Positions 1 to 10,341 of a stretch of 64,000 bases of DNA are shown one piece after another. The stretch spans positions 186,001 through 250,000 of the forward strand of contig KE546980.1 of NCBI GenBank assembly GCA_000442125.1. Reading direction: 5' to 3'. The position numbers and the translations under genes are program-made. Source of the stretch: Opeltia flavorubescens (taxonomy: Eukaryota; Ascomycota; Lecanoromycetes; Teloschistales; Teloschistaceae). The notes beneath the pieces are model-generated. The model did not search any database, had not been told where the DNA came from, and saw nothing but the letters and a program-made list of their open reading frames with translations. The first letter of the stretch is position 1. The number at the start of each line of letters is the position of its first letter.

Positions 1-2652
1 TTTGAGGTTCGATTTGCTAATTCGTTTAAGGACGTCTCTGGTTTCGGATCTGGCTCTATCAAGTGCCGCTTTGATCTCGGGTAGTCTCGATGTCTGCCCT
101 TGAAACCATTCGGCGTACATCGAATAACGTGTTTGCAGCGAGAATGGTTTGATCAGTTCGAAAACCTCATTGGCGACTCCAGCATTGCTCTTTGTGAGAC
201 TAAGTGCAGGCAGGAGAAGGCGTTTGGAAAGATCAACCCATCGTGCTCGGTTGCTTTCCGACCGGTCGATATCCATCGAGTGTCGACCAATGCGACAGAG
301 CTTCACAAGGAGCGAAGAGTCCTGGCCCAACTTCACGTTACTGAAATTGGCAAGCGTGGAGCACAGTAAGAACACGTCGTCGATAGTCTGGCACACCGGA
401 ATACTATCGGCCCAATCATCCCAATAGAATTTATAGTCAATCCCTTCGTTTGTATCATCTTTGTCAAGCTGCGCCCACCGCATGACTTTGCGAGGAGGAG
501 CGTCAACAAATCTTAATTGTCCTTTGGTTGGAGCGGGTTGTTCTCCGTCAAGGACTCTGGACTGCTCTCTCAGATCACTTCGGTCTTTCAGTGGTCGAAG
601 GGGTTCGTAAACTTTGTTGAGACAATGGTGTAAGATGCGATGGAGGTGTTCCGGTAACTCGGTAAATGCATCAAGGAGCCAGGGGAAACGACCAAGCATA
701 TATAGTGACTCAGGAAGTGCTCCAATGCAAAGAAGACTCTTCAACAGCTGCACTTTTTGCTCCGCGGGTTCTGGTAGCTCCTCTTTTTCCTCGACAGGCT
801 CAGTGGTCGTAGGATTCGCAGCCTCTGCTTCGGCCTTCGCTGCAGCAATCTTAGCGGCTTCAGCCTCCCGTCTTTTGGCAGCCTCTCTGCGGCGTGGATC
901 GTCTTCAGTTAGGGCTCCAGCAGACAAAAGGGCATTCGTCATACTGGCGCCAGGTTTGCTAGTTCTTTCCTTCTCGGCATTCTCCTTCATCTTTACTTCC
1001 TTGACATCATTCATAGCAACCTCGGAAGGCCATAGATGAGGATACAGGTCGCGTAATGAAATGAAGCCAATTTTGATAAGGAGCGCGGCAAGATAGATGA
1101 TATTGACAGGTAATACATCCGAGGCATCGCGAGCGGATGAGCTGTAGAATTTCAATTTGAACCCCAAGATTTGGGCTGCAACCTTATTGCCCACTGGTGG
1201 AAGAGTTCCTGTAACTTCCATCCAATTCTGATCCTCGCCGGCTTCTTTCGAATTGGAGACAATTGCGGTGTCCAAGGCTTGTTCCAGATCGGTTGTTGTA
1301 GCTCTTCTGTTGCCAATCTCCAAAAAAGCCTTCATTCCGATCTCTTTGGCACGTTGCCAAAATGCTTTGTCACGTTCGTCTCTTGCTATTGTCATGATGG
1401 TCTTCTCATCGTCGCTCATAGGGCGTCCAGCAGCTCCAGGTAAGGCCCACTTCGGCAATGTACTCAAGCCATGAGTAGCACGGTCATCGAACGATCTATC
1501 TTGCGGCCACCATGAGCTGACTCGAAGATATTTGACGAAGAATCGGTATTGCTTGACAAGTACTGCGGCGAACACATCCAAGGTGACATCAAGCACACGG
1601 CCAACATCAAGGTCGAAAGCTCCAATCATCCCTCTCACTCTTTCAAATGTCTCTTCCACAACCTCACTTGATAAGGACTCACCGCTGCTGGTGGCGAATA
1701 GTTCTGTTACCAGCTTGGAGTAGCCTTCAGTCTCCTCGCGAAGCAGATTGTAGTTGGATTGGCGGTACAGTAGATTCGTTTGTTGTCGGATGCCGACACG
1801 GACAAAGGTACTGCGAATGAGACCCAAGCTTTCCAGCAGTGGTGTTTCCAAGATAAGTCTCATGAGCTGTGCTGAGATACCAGTTGCGAATACAGTCGGT
1901 TTGAGGGAATTGCTGGCATTCCAAGCCTCGGCACAAATTGACAGAATGTCGAGAAAGATCTTATCCGGTTGAAATCTGCGCATGGTGTTGTCCACAACGT
2001 CTTGATCTGGCATATTCTGTATGATGTCTCTTATGACCAAACCAGCGTCTTCAGAATTCACCCTTCCATCAAGACCTGCTCGAAGGAGATCCTGAAAAAC
2101 CAAGCTAAGTACGGTCCGGTCCTTGTCTTGACACGCCTTGCGTCCAATAGCTACAACTTCTGCTCTACCGGACTGCGCCCAATTATCCCGCTGTGTATCG
2201 TTCACGTATTCGTAGAAGTAGATTTGAGGTTCGGGTGGGTTTGGTTGCGTGATTTGAGTATCGATGGTGTTGATGACTGGAGCGGATTGATTCTGAGTTG
2301 CTGAATTGGCTTCCACTGGAGGTTGCGCTTGAACAGCAGGAGCTGACATAGCAGGTTGAGGTCCGTTAAAAGACCGTGATTGCACTGACGCTGTATTAGG
2401 GCTGTTGATAGGACTGCGTTGATTGCCGCCTCCGCGACCACCACCTCTACTAGCGCGTCGTCTCCCTCCGCCTCGCTGATCATACTGGTCTCGTGAAGAG
2501 TTCTGCTGCTGAGGGTGATGCTGACTATTAGACTGTTGTGCAAGTCCTAGATTGCCAGGTCGGTGTGGTGACTGTCTTTGATTGTCATGGCCGCCATCAT
2601 AAGAGTAATTTCTATCTCCCCGCTTCCGTTTCCCTCCAGCTGCAGGCGCCAT
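1..2652 (-). CDS. THO2: THO complex subunit 2 (partial, C-terminus beyond left edge)
   Basis: THO2/THOC2 is the scaffold of the nuclear THO (TREX) complex, which couples transcription elongation to mRNA packaging and export. The frame is open without an intron from the ATG at 2652-2650 to the left edge, giving 884 residues; the family is usually much longer, so the C-terminal half is missing from the window. About the first 140 residues are low complexity, with Gln/Pro runs and an RGG-rich patch (RGGGRGG). A helical region follows, with family hallmarks YEPLRPL, RYSMYAEW and SETRDVLKRISK. An Ala/Glu-rich coiled stretch lies near residue 600. The start follows a 0.9 kb gap and begins MAPAAGGKRKRGD, basic as in fungal orthologues. 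The family call rests on recalled motifs and is firm; the exact domain edges are inference. Confidence 0.9.
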   Translation of the reverse strand, partial: MAPAAGGKRKRGDRNYSYDGGHDNQRQSPHRPGNLGLAQQSNSQHHPQQQNSSRDQYDQRGGGRRRASRGGGRGGGNQRSPINSPNTASVQSRSFNGPQPAMSAPAVQAQPPVEANSATQNQSAPVINTIDTQITQPNPPEPQIYFYEYVNDTQRDNWAQSGRAEVVAIGRKACQDKDRTVLSLVFQDLLRAGLDGRVNSEDAGLVIRDIIQNMPDQDVVDNTMRRFQPDKIFLDILSICAEAWNASNSLKPTVFATGISAQLMRLILETPLLESLGLIRSTFVRVGIRQQTNLLYRQSNYNLLREETEGYSKLVTELFATSSGESLSSEVVEETFERVRGMIGAFDLDVGRVLDVTLDVFAAVLVKQYRFFVKYLRVSSWWPQDRSFDDRATHGLSTLPKWALPGAAGRPMSDDEKTIMTIARDERDKAFWQRAKEIGMKAFLEIGNRRATTTDLEQALDTAIVSNSKEAGEDQNWMEVTGTLPPVGNKVAAQILGFKLKFYSSSARDASDVLPVNIIYLAALLIKIGFISLRDLYPHLWPSEVAMNDVKEVKMKENAEKERTSKPGASMTNALLSAGALTEDDPRRREAAKRREAEAAKIAAAKAEAEAANPTTTEPVEEKEELPEPAEQKVQLLKSLLCIGALPESLYMLGRFPWLLDAFTELPEHLHRILHHCLNKVYEPLRPLKDRSDLREQSRVLDGEQPAPTKGQLRFVDAPPRKVMRWAQLDKDDTNEGIDYKFYWDDWADSIPVCQTIDDVFLLCSTLANFSNVKLGQDSSLLVKLCRIGRHSMDIDRSESNRARWVDLSKRLLLPALSLTKSNAGVANEVFELIKPFSLQTRYSMYAEWFQGQTSRLPEIKAALDRARSETRDVLKRISKSNLK

Positions 2653-3562
2653 GGATCTTGGACCTCAAAGGTCCTGTGGAGCTACCTTTCACCTTGATGA
2701 CATGTAGAGTTGCGTTTGAGGGGAAATCTGCGAAGCGCTCTGAAATTGCTCCAGGGCTGCCGGAAGATGGTAGGGTCACGAATCAATAAGCGATTTAAGA
2801 TATGATCGATTTCAGAATCGATGTATGAATTGGCAAATTGAATGATTTGGCGGTCACATAATTCCTTGGTGTAGACTTGTAAAGGTCAAACATGAAAGGG
2901 CACGTTTGTGATTGTCAAATCTATTGTATCTACTAGCGCCATCATCCAAAAAGGCTTAGTGAATTTGAAGCGCAGAGCCGCGAGCTAGTGTTTCAACAGA
3001 ACTGAGGCTTTAATTTGTCAACGGATCGTCGTGGTCAAGAACTTCAATATCAGCCATACATTGTCCCTATATCAGTGAACGTGTTCTGTGTAAGGGTTAT
3101 GAATCTGGAGAATAGTACTACATGCTGGTTGGAGTATCCACCGTCTTGGATCCAATAGGCTCGTGCTTTTTCCAGAGCTGTTGAAGTACCTCCACCATAA
3201 TACAATGACAACGATAGATGACAAATGGGACCATCGTAGTCTCGATTCGCTGAACCACTTGTCAGGCCAGGGAATCTGTAGACAACAAGGAGATCTGTCA
3301 GAGACTATAGTATTCTCTGAGATGAGTGGTGTCGCTTCAAGTCCATCTCAATAAAGTGTTCTGAAATTATCAGTGTGTTATTGAACTCTGACGTCAGGGG
3401 TCTAAGATGACTAATCCATGAGATCCCCCGCCATGCCTTCACCAGTCAGTCTTGCAGCTCAACCTCATTGTATCTCACTTCATTATTTAATCTCACGTCT
3501 CTCATTTGCTTTGTCTCTGTCGTTCCAGCCCTTGAAGTCACCCTTCTCCTAGAATTTGGAGA
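2653..3562. other. Intergenic, divergent promoter region of THO2 and the epimerase-like gene
   Basis: This 910-base stretch separates two divergently transcribed genes. The last 120 bases before 3563 are pyrimidine-rich, as in many ascomycete promoters. Short open frames such as 3163-3354 show no family signature. I see no RNA gene or repeat. Confidence 0.5.
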
Positions 3563-4730
3563 ATGGCTCCCAAAATCTTTGTGTGAGCCGGGCTGGTACC
3601 CATGCCTGCTCGATCAGTGATGCTGAAGAGTTCGTCTGTAGGACAGGTGCCACGGGATACATTGGTGGAGATGCCTTTTTCGAGCTGATGCGAAGACATT
3701 CCGAGGAGTACCAGGTCTCGCTGCTCGTTCGAAACAGTGATAAAGGTGCCCAGGTTGCAAGCCTGTATCCAAGTGTTCGATTGGTGTATGGTGATCTCGA
3801 TGCAGCGGAGGTACTTGAAACAGCAGCAAAAGAAGCAGATATCGTGCTGCGTACGTGTTAAGCAGGCACATTTTTCGTGCCAGTGCTGAACGAGTCTTCC
3901 AAACAGACTGTGCCCACGCCGATCATGTCGGTGCTGCAGAAGCTTTGACCAGAGGCCTTGCTGCACACACGTCCGAAAGCCCAGGATACATCATACATAC
4001 ATCCGGGACTGGTATCTTGATGTTTGCGGATATGGAACGGCAGACATATGGCGAGAGCTCCTCAAAAGTCTACGACGACTGGGATGGTATCGGTGAAGTT
4101 ACTTCGCTCCCAGACTCGGCACCGCATCGTAATGTGGACAAGATCATTCTTGGAGCGGCTGCTTCCAACGTTAAGCCAGCCATCGTTTGTCCGCCAACCA
4201 TATATGGTCTAGGCCGAGGACCTGCGAACCAGCGATCTCACCAGGTTCCGGAACTCTCCAGATGTACTCTACAAAAGGGTCATGGTATCCAGGTCGGGCC
4301 TGGAGAAACATTCTGGACAAACGTCCACGTTCATGATCTCAGCGACGTCTTCGTTGGCCTTGTTGAAGCTGCAGCTGCTGGCGGTGGACAAGCCAGCTGG
4401 GGATCCAAGGGGTATTATTTCACAGAAAACGGCGAGCATATCTGGGGTAAGATTGCACAAATAGTAGCCACAGCTGCGCATAAGCAAGGCTTCATTCCAT
4501 CAGCCGAAGTCAAAGTCTTGCCCAATAAGGAGATCGACGAAATGTGTTCAGCCGGCACTTTGCTCTGGGGTGCGAATTCTCGGTGTAAGGCCATAAGAGC
4601 GCGAAAGCTGTTGGGCTGGTCGCCAAGTCGTAGAAGCCTTGAAGAAGAAACTCCGGATACTGTGGCTGAAGAAGCAGACCTCCGAGGGTTTGTCGAACAT
4701 CATGCAGCTAAGATTGCTGGCGGCGGGTAG
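3563..4730 (+). CDS. NAD-dependent epimerase/dehydratase family protein
   Basis: A Rossmann-fold extended-SDR-like protein of 350 residues in three exons: 3563-3582, 3642-3850 and 3907-4730 (1053 nt). The first intron (59 bp, GTGAGC...TAG) falls inside the nucleotide-binding motif, and splicing restores MAPKIFVTGATGYIGG, the TGxxGxxG dinucleotide loop. The second intron (56 bp) begins GTACGT and ends ACAG. Later segments typical of this fungal subfamily are HTSGTG, PPTIYGLGRGP and NVHVHDLSDVF, the last matching the substrate-side helix of extended SDRs. I do not see a clear YxxxK catalytic pair, so it may be a redox-inactive or atypical member. The substrate is unknown. It is probably cytosolic, as no signal peptide is seen. 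Confidence 0.85.
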
Positions 4731-5637
4731 GTCTGTAGGTATTATTGTCAGCTCACTCCTCTTCTTGCGTTCTCTAAGCTGTCTTCGAATGCAGCTCGCA
4801 TTGTCTCCCTCCATAAGTCCAGTCGAGAGAAGGTAGGGCGGATCGGCCTTCAATCCATGGGGTCAATACTGTATGTTCGCCAGGAACCAATGGTGCTCTC
4901 TGAGCTTTTGACTAGCTCTATTTGCAAGGTGGGTTTGCTGCTATGCATTGAATCATACGCCCATAGCAGATGACGAAACAGTATAAAGATATACTAACAT
5001 TGTGTATATATAAGTCTTCCCTCTCCGCACAGTACTGCTGGATCATTCAGGTAGCATCGTCCTCCCATTTGATCTCGTATAAAGCGTGACTTCTTCCTCT
5101 TGGATTCTTTCATGGCATGGAGCTGCGTATTTCTCGTATCTCCTGGAGGCTCGGATCACATAGTATTATCAACGGCTGTACTTTATCGCAATCGATTCAA
5201 TATTCTGACTATCTGATACTTTTGAGACGTCTCGGTGAACATCGCAAGCTTCTCAACGTAATCAATATTTTCCAGTCAGGCTTCAGTGTCTTATCTTCTT
5301 TAGGGGAAGACATGGGTCAATCCATCAAAATTAATATGTTGATTGGGGAAAAGTGTTCAGTGTCTCTACTGTTGACGGGTGACGTCTAATCTCATTCACT
5401 TCAATCGCTACAAATACAGCAGATCAATATATTCCCTTCAAACTTTTCTTCTGCTTCTCCATCCCACAACCTCACTTACCAACGCCTTCGATTGCCTCTC
5501 GCTTTCAAATTGTCTTGCTCCGAGCTATACCTTCTACTCTGATCTGCTTATACTGGTCTTTTCTCCACATTCGGCACATCATTGCTATCAACAGCCTCAT
5601 CTTTCCCATCGATTTCCTCATTAGCTACACGATCTAA
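4731..5637. other. Intergenic region upstream of the CCCH gene
   Basis: This 907-base stretch has no supported gene. Bases 5400-5637 are strongly pyrimidine-rich (TTTTCTTCTGCTTCTCC-type tracts) and probably hold the promoter and 5' leader of the CCCH zinc-finger gene. Open frames 5117-5389 and 5379-5624 have no recognisable protein features. Confidence 0.5.
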
Positions 5638-6908
5638 ATGGCTTGCATTCATGGACTCGAGACCTGCGCGATTTGCCATCAAGTGACAAGATCTGGTACC
5701 GCTTCTCAGCAAGCTTATTCTCATCCTCATCACCAATCCTCTCCCTCGTTCGCCGGAGCGTCTAGCTACGTACACTCTCCCCCGGGCATTCAACAGTCGC
5801 CCCCAATACCAAATCCATATCAGCAACACAGCTCCTATGGATATCAGCAGTACCATCCGGGCTTTGGCGCTCCTTGGACCGGATACTCTCCTGCAGTGAT
5901 GCCCGATCCTCAATATTCACCTACTGGCTCACCGAGCTCATCACCGCCAAAGTTGATGAAGCACATGACCTGCTATTTCTGGCATAGAGGGTCATGCAAG
6001 CACAGTGATGAAGCTTGCTTGTACGCACACCAAGAGTTTGTGCCACAACGGGTCGCTGGCCCGCCCTTACAAAAGGAGCCTGGAAGTAAGTTTGCTGGGA
6101 AACTTTTCTTTGACGCAAGATTTGCTTATATATCCGCTCCAGTGCCAGCAGTAGCTGGGAGAAATGCAATGCGCGAGCGATCGATCTATACTGACTGGAA
6201 CAAAGTACACGCGAGTGCTGCTGGCCTCTCAGTCGAATCCCGAACACAGCCAAGGACCACGCCAATCCACAGCCAGCAGGTGCAGGGACTTCGTTCAAAA
6301 CGTGAGGCAGGCGAAATCGAGGAGGGTGAAGTGTTCGAAGGGGCATTTGGCCAAGCTTGGGTTGGGCCAATAGGGCATAGAGGTAAGCATCTTGCTAAGA
6401 TACTCGTTATATTGGCTCACGCTCATCAGTCTCACTGTCCACGAACACTATCCCCAGAGCCAATATGCCGACCTCGCTAAATCAGAAAGCCGTCAAGCTC
6501 GACACTATCTCTGGTCGTGCAGGACCCGATGTCAATACACCCCTCAACGAAGAGTCAGCCGAAATCCAAGCGATCAAGAGCGCCATCCCCGATCTTTGCC
6601 AAATCATCGCAATCCTGATGAAGGACCAAGGCGCTTTGATGAAGAAGCAGGCACAAGCCCATGAGGACCTGCTGAGACAGGTATTGACGCTTCCTCAAGT
6701 AATGCAGGAACGATTCCAGCGCCCGATCGCAGAGGGCACACAAACTCTTGTCAAGACAGCGGTCGGGAGCAACAAGGTTAGAGGCATGATTGACGACGTT
6801 AGGAAGAAGCTCATCGACGCGAACCTTGGGAGTCTGCTGATCCCGATGGACCGGGAGTTTTGCACGCCGACCACTGAGGTAGAGGAGGAAGAAGCTGAAG
6901 GAATGTGA
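5638..6908 (+). CDS. CCCH-type zinc finger protein
   Basis: A 388-residue protein in three exons: 5638-6085, 6143-6382 and 6430-6908. The N-terminus has a CIHGLETCAIC Cys cluster, followed by a Pro/Tyr/Ser/Gln-rich disordered region. One CCCH finger lies near residues 112-130 (MTCYFWHRGSCKHSDEAC then LYAH; spacing C-x7-C-x6-C-x3-H), a fold usually used for RNA binding. The C-terminal exon encodes a helical region with FLIPMDREF-like and acidic ends. The second intron is only 47 bp. The first intron has three in-frame candidate acceptors, at 6142, 6148 and 6151, so small isoforms differing by two or three residues are possible. No function beyond likely RNA binding can be assigned; the architecture looks like a conserved fungal orphan. 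Confidence 0.8.
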
Positions 6909-7102
6909 AGGTACGGGGTACAAATTGAAGAGTATGAAACTGGAGATGGACTTGATACATGGGAACTCACCGCAAGCTATACTATAGTATAGGCTTTGGC
7001 TAGGATGAGCGACAGTGAATAGTCAGGATAACTAAAGTGAATGATGATGATTATGAGGACGGCTATGTACATAGAAGCTTCACAGATCGTGTTACAGAGA
7101 AT

Positions 7103-8125
7103 TCATATTGCCCCCAGTTCCTTTAACCTTGAGATCATACCATCCACATCCTGCACCTTTCCCCCTCCCTTCCTCGGCGGTGGTTCTGTGATTCGCGTCA
7201 GCCATTCCATCTCCCCTCTCATCCACCATAAGCAAAAAGCAAATAAGAAAAGAAAAACTCACCTTCAACCTTCACAACCCTCAACCTCCTCCCCGCATCC
7301 ACCCCATAATCCCCCAACGTCTTCTTCTCCAACTTCTTCTTCTTCGCCTTCATGATATTCGGCAAACTCGCATACCGCGGCTCATTCAACCGCAAATCCG
7401 TCGTCACCACCATCGGCAACGGCGCCCTCACCGTCTCCGTCCCTCCATCAACTTCCTTTTCAACCCTGACCTTCCACCCCCCGTTACTACTCCCCTGATC
7501 CTCCTCGAAGGAAATCTCACTCGCTTGTGTCGCTTGGCCCCATCCTAACAATCCGGCTAGCATCTGTCCAGTCTGATTACTATCATCATCGATAGACTGT
7601 TTCCCCAAAATAACCAAATTTCGATCTTCGGCTTTCACAACTTTTGCCAAAAGTTTCGCTACACCCAACGGCTCCAACTCCCCCTGCCCTTCCCCCTCCG
7701 CGCCTCCTTCAGCAGCAGGTTTATTAGGGTCGATTTCAACATGTATCCCCCTATCCGCCCCCATCGCCATCGCCGTCCTAAGCACATCCACGCATTTCGC
7801 CGGGCCGGCGGAGAGAGCTAATATATCGGACACCGTGGGGGAGGGGGAGGGGGATTTCTTGGGCCCGGGGGTGGAGGCTTCGCGGAGGCGGACGGCGGCT
7901 TCGAGGGAGATTTCGTCGAAGGGGTTCATGCTGTGTTTTACGTTGGCGGTTTCTATGGCTGTGCGGGTGGAGTTGACGCGGGGTTTCATCTGTGAAGATG
8001 AGCCTTAGCGGTTTGATATCATTGGGGCATTTTGGAGGGGGAAGAGAGATTGCGAAAGCAAGGGAGCGTACGGCATAGTCGATTACACGCTTTACTGGGA
8101 CCAGAATCTTGAGTGGAGTGGACAT
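7103..8125 (-). CDS. ETFB: Electron transfer flavoprotein, beta subunit
   Basis: ETF-beta pairs with ETF-alpha in the mitochondrial matrix. It passes electrons from acyl-CoA and amino-acid dehydrogenases to ETF-ubiquinone oxidoreductase. Exons are 8125-8072, 7989-7263 and 7185-7103, giving 287 residues. The start [18 protein letters not shown], then [41 protein letters not shown] and [21 protein letters not shown] are canonical. The spliced C-terminus ends [11 protein letters not shown], as in the family. Two insertions lengthen it relative to the usual 255 or so residues: a Lys/Ser/Pro run after the N-terminal third and a Gly/Glu-rich stretch after HVEIDPN. The third-codon composition switches sharply inside exon 2 (see findings). 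The yeast equivalent is CIR1. Confidence 0.93.
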
Positions 8126-8831
8126 TGTGGGCGGTCGGAGAATTGAATTGGTGGAAGGGTGGGTGGGATGAGGTTGGGATATGCTGTGTTTTCGGATGAC
8201 AGGCCGGCAGAGCTAGGGAGCGGAGGTTGGATGCTCCGTCTCAACGGCTCAACGAGTTCTAAGCACGTGGAGTGCTTCAATCTTTATCTCTTTGGAGGAT
8301 GCACCAATTAAACCTGGAAGTATTTTGTTATTCGCTCCATCTAACAGGTTGTAATTATTACTTGAAGCGCTTGGAAGTCACTGATTCGTTATGGCACGAA
8401 GAACTTAATGTATATCCTTTTCTTCATGCCAGGCTAAAGGTCAAGTCAAAGATCGAAGGTATTGTAGGTCAAGAGCATTGCTTCATTGACCACTTAGAAG
8501 CTGATGTACTTTGACATGTCGTTTGCCGATAAATCTTTTGATGCTGAATTCTCCTGCTACAAGAGATCTTGGTTGACGACTTGAGTCCGTAGCTGTCAGG
8601 GGACTTATTGTACATAGTGAGATCTACCATATTGGATCCTATTATTTGTCATGGTGATGTATATCGATTACCGTGATTCATTCATGTTTGGTCATGCTTG
8701 TGTGTGAACACAACACCTGTGACCATTAAATTACAATTCTGAGTGTTTGGTTCAACACTTCCCTATTGTTACCTTTCCCTATTATTACTTTTCCTTTTAT
8801 ATGTTCGATCGCGTTCGTAACGTAAGTCGAC
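8126..8831. other. Intergenic, divergent promoters of ETFB and NRK1
   Basis: This 706-base stretch lies between divergent genes. Bases 8126-8240 continue the G-rich top-strand tract of ETFB. The remainder is AT-richer and has no supported gene or RNA. Confidence 0.5.
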
Positions 8832-10289
8832 ATGAACTATTTCATTGATGACATGCTCGGTCCTTCTCGAAAAAGCTTTACCAAAAGTACTCCAACTAGT
8901 CCAGCGCCCACAGAACCTCCACTATCTCCTGCTCCCTCGTCATCATCCAAGAGCAGAAAGGGTAAGAGTACCAAGTCGTGGAGAGGCCAGAGTAGTTCTG
9001 CGGCCGCATCGGTCCCTCTGCCAGAAACTCCCCTGCCGCCAAAGGTGTCTTCTGAACCAGGTATTCCGTCGCCAAAGTCTGCAGCAACAACAGTCGCAAA
9101 ATCCGACTACTTCACTGGAGTTGAGCTAGTACCGCCGGCGGGTCCATCAACAAATCCGGATGTGCAAGAACCACCAGCACCAGGTTCCACTGCTTTTTTT
9201 ACGCCAATGCCGGAGCCACCACAAGGAGATCTTGAAGTGCCACCTCTAGCGGAGATCTCGACCAAAACTGAGAGCTCCAGTGGTGAAGCCCTTGTGGCCG
9301 AAAAGCAACAACCGATCGCTCTGCCCGATGAAAGAGATAATGCTGAGAAAGAGATGCCACCAGAACGTATCGAAAGTCCGCCACCAACACTTTATGTCGT
9401 TCATGATCCAATACCGGTGGTCCATAGCAAGCCTGCAATCATGATCGGGCTCTCTGGTAGCCCAGAATCCGGGAAAACCACTCTTGCTTATCTACTTTCA
9501 CTTGTACTCCCACCAACCACGCCGTCATTTATCATTCATCAAGATGATTTCTTCGTTCGAAAGCATTTGCTAATTCCCAATGATAACGACGGAGATTTGG
9601 AGGTCAAATATCGGCGTACTGTAGACTTCACAGCATTCAAGAAGCTCATAGAATACTCGAAACGCGAAGGCAGATTGCCGCCAGGATTCCGATCACTGCA
9701 ACCGAAGGGAGACCAGGAGAGCGTGCTGTCACAAATATCTCCGGAATTAGTAGAAGAATTGCGTGCCAGCTTAGCTGACCTGCCAGGTCTTCAAGACGGT
9801 CGGCCAGTTGGAATTGTGGATGGCTTCCTACTCTATCACAGCTCAACGATCAGATCTTTGCTTGATATGAAAATCTTGTTGAGGGCCAGTAAACAGGCTT
9901 CCAAGAAACGACGGTCTGAGAGGGTGCTTGATGATCAGAACGGCTTGGGACAGGACAAGTATGCCTGGGAATCAGTTGACTACTTTGATCGGATTGTGTG
10001 GCAAAATTATGAGGATGAGCATGCGGTCTTATTCGAGGATGGTGATGTGGAAGGCAACCCAATACTGAGTATTTGTGAAGGAGTTAAAATATCGGTACAG
10101 CCTGATCTCAAAATGGGCTTAGCCGAGGTATTGCAATGGGTTGTTGACGTGTTCAAGAAGGGACATGAAGTTTCCATGGTCCATACTCAAGATCGAGAGA
10201 TGGTTGAAGTCGTAGATGAGTACGAAGCTTGCCGTTGCAACGAAGGCTTTCTGGGGAAAATTCGACAGGCCATCTTCGACCGTATATAG
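8832..10289 (+). CDS. NRK1: Nicotinamide riboside kinase-like P-loop kinase with long N-terminal extension
   Basis: A single-exon gene of 485 residues. The C-terminal part carries a kinase of the NRK/uridine-kinase type: Walker A GLSGSPESGKTT near residue 206, the acceptor-binding IHQDDFF, and VDGFLLY before the lid region. These match nicotinamide riboside kinase, which phosphorylates NR (or nicotinic acid riboside) to the mononucleotide for NAD salvage. Known NRKs are about 200-240 residues, so roughly 195 N-terminal residues are extra. They are Pro/Ser-rich and look disordered, although the start MNYFIDDMLGPSRKS is not low complexity. The C-terminal 45 residues beyond the kinase are also unassigned. 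It is convergent with TAH18 across only 52 bp. The family call is good; the substrate is inferred. Confidence 0.82.
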   Translation: MNYFIDDMLGPSRKSFTKSTPTSPAPTEPPLSPAPSSSSKSRKGKSTKSWRGQSSSAAASVPLPETPLPPKVSSEPGIPSPKSAATTVAKSDYFTGVELVPPAGPSTNPDVQEPPAPGSTAFFTPMPEPPQGDLEVPPLAEISTKTESSSGEALVAEKQQPIALPDERDNAEKEMPPERIESPPPTLYVVHDPIPVVHSKPAIMIGLSGSPESGKTTLAYLLSLVLPPTTPSFIIHQDDFFVRKHLLIPNDNDGDLEVKYRRTVDFTAFKKLIEYSKREGRLPPGFRSLQPKGDQESVLSQISPELVEELRASLADLPGLQDGRPVGIVDGFLLYHSSTIRSLLDMKILLRASKQASKKRRSERVLDDQNGLGQDKYAWESVDYFDRIVWQNYEDEHAVLFEDGDVEGNPILSICEGVKISVQPDLKMGLAEVLQWVVDVFKKGHEVSMVHTQDREMVEVVDEYEACRCNEGFLGKIRQAIFDRI

Positions 10290-10341
10290 ACGTAGCTCCT
10301 GAATTGTGTAGAAGAGCGCTTGCTATCACTCAAGCATGCGT

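Noticed and set aside
614-1039. 141-codon plus-strand frame, Ser/Ala-rich
   Set aside because: It is the antisense shadow of the Ala/Glu-rich coiled region of THO2, which has strong family motifs on the minus strand.
5379-5624. 81-codon frame rich in Leu, Ser and His
   Set aside because: It lies in the pyrimidine-rich promoter and leader of the CCCH gene; the composition explains the open frame.
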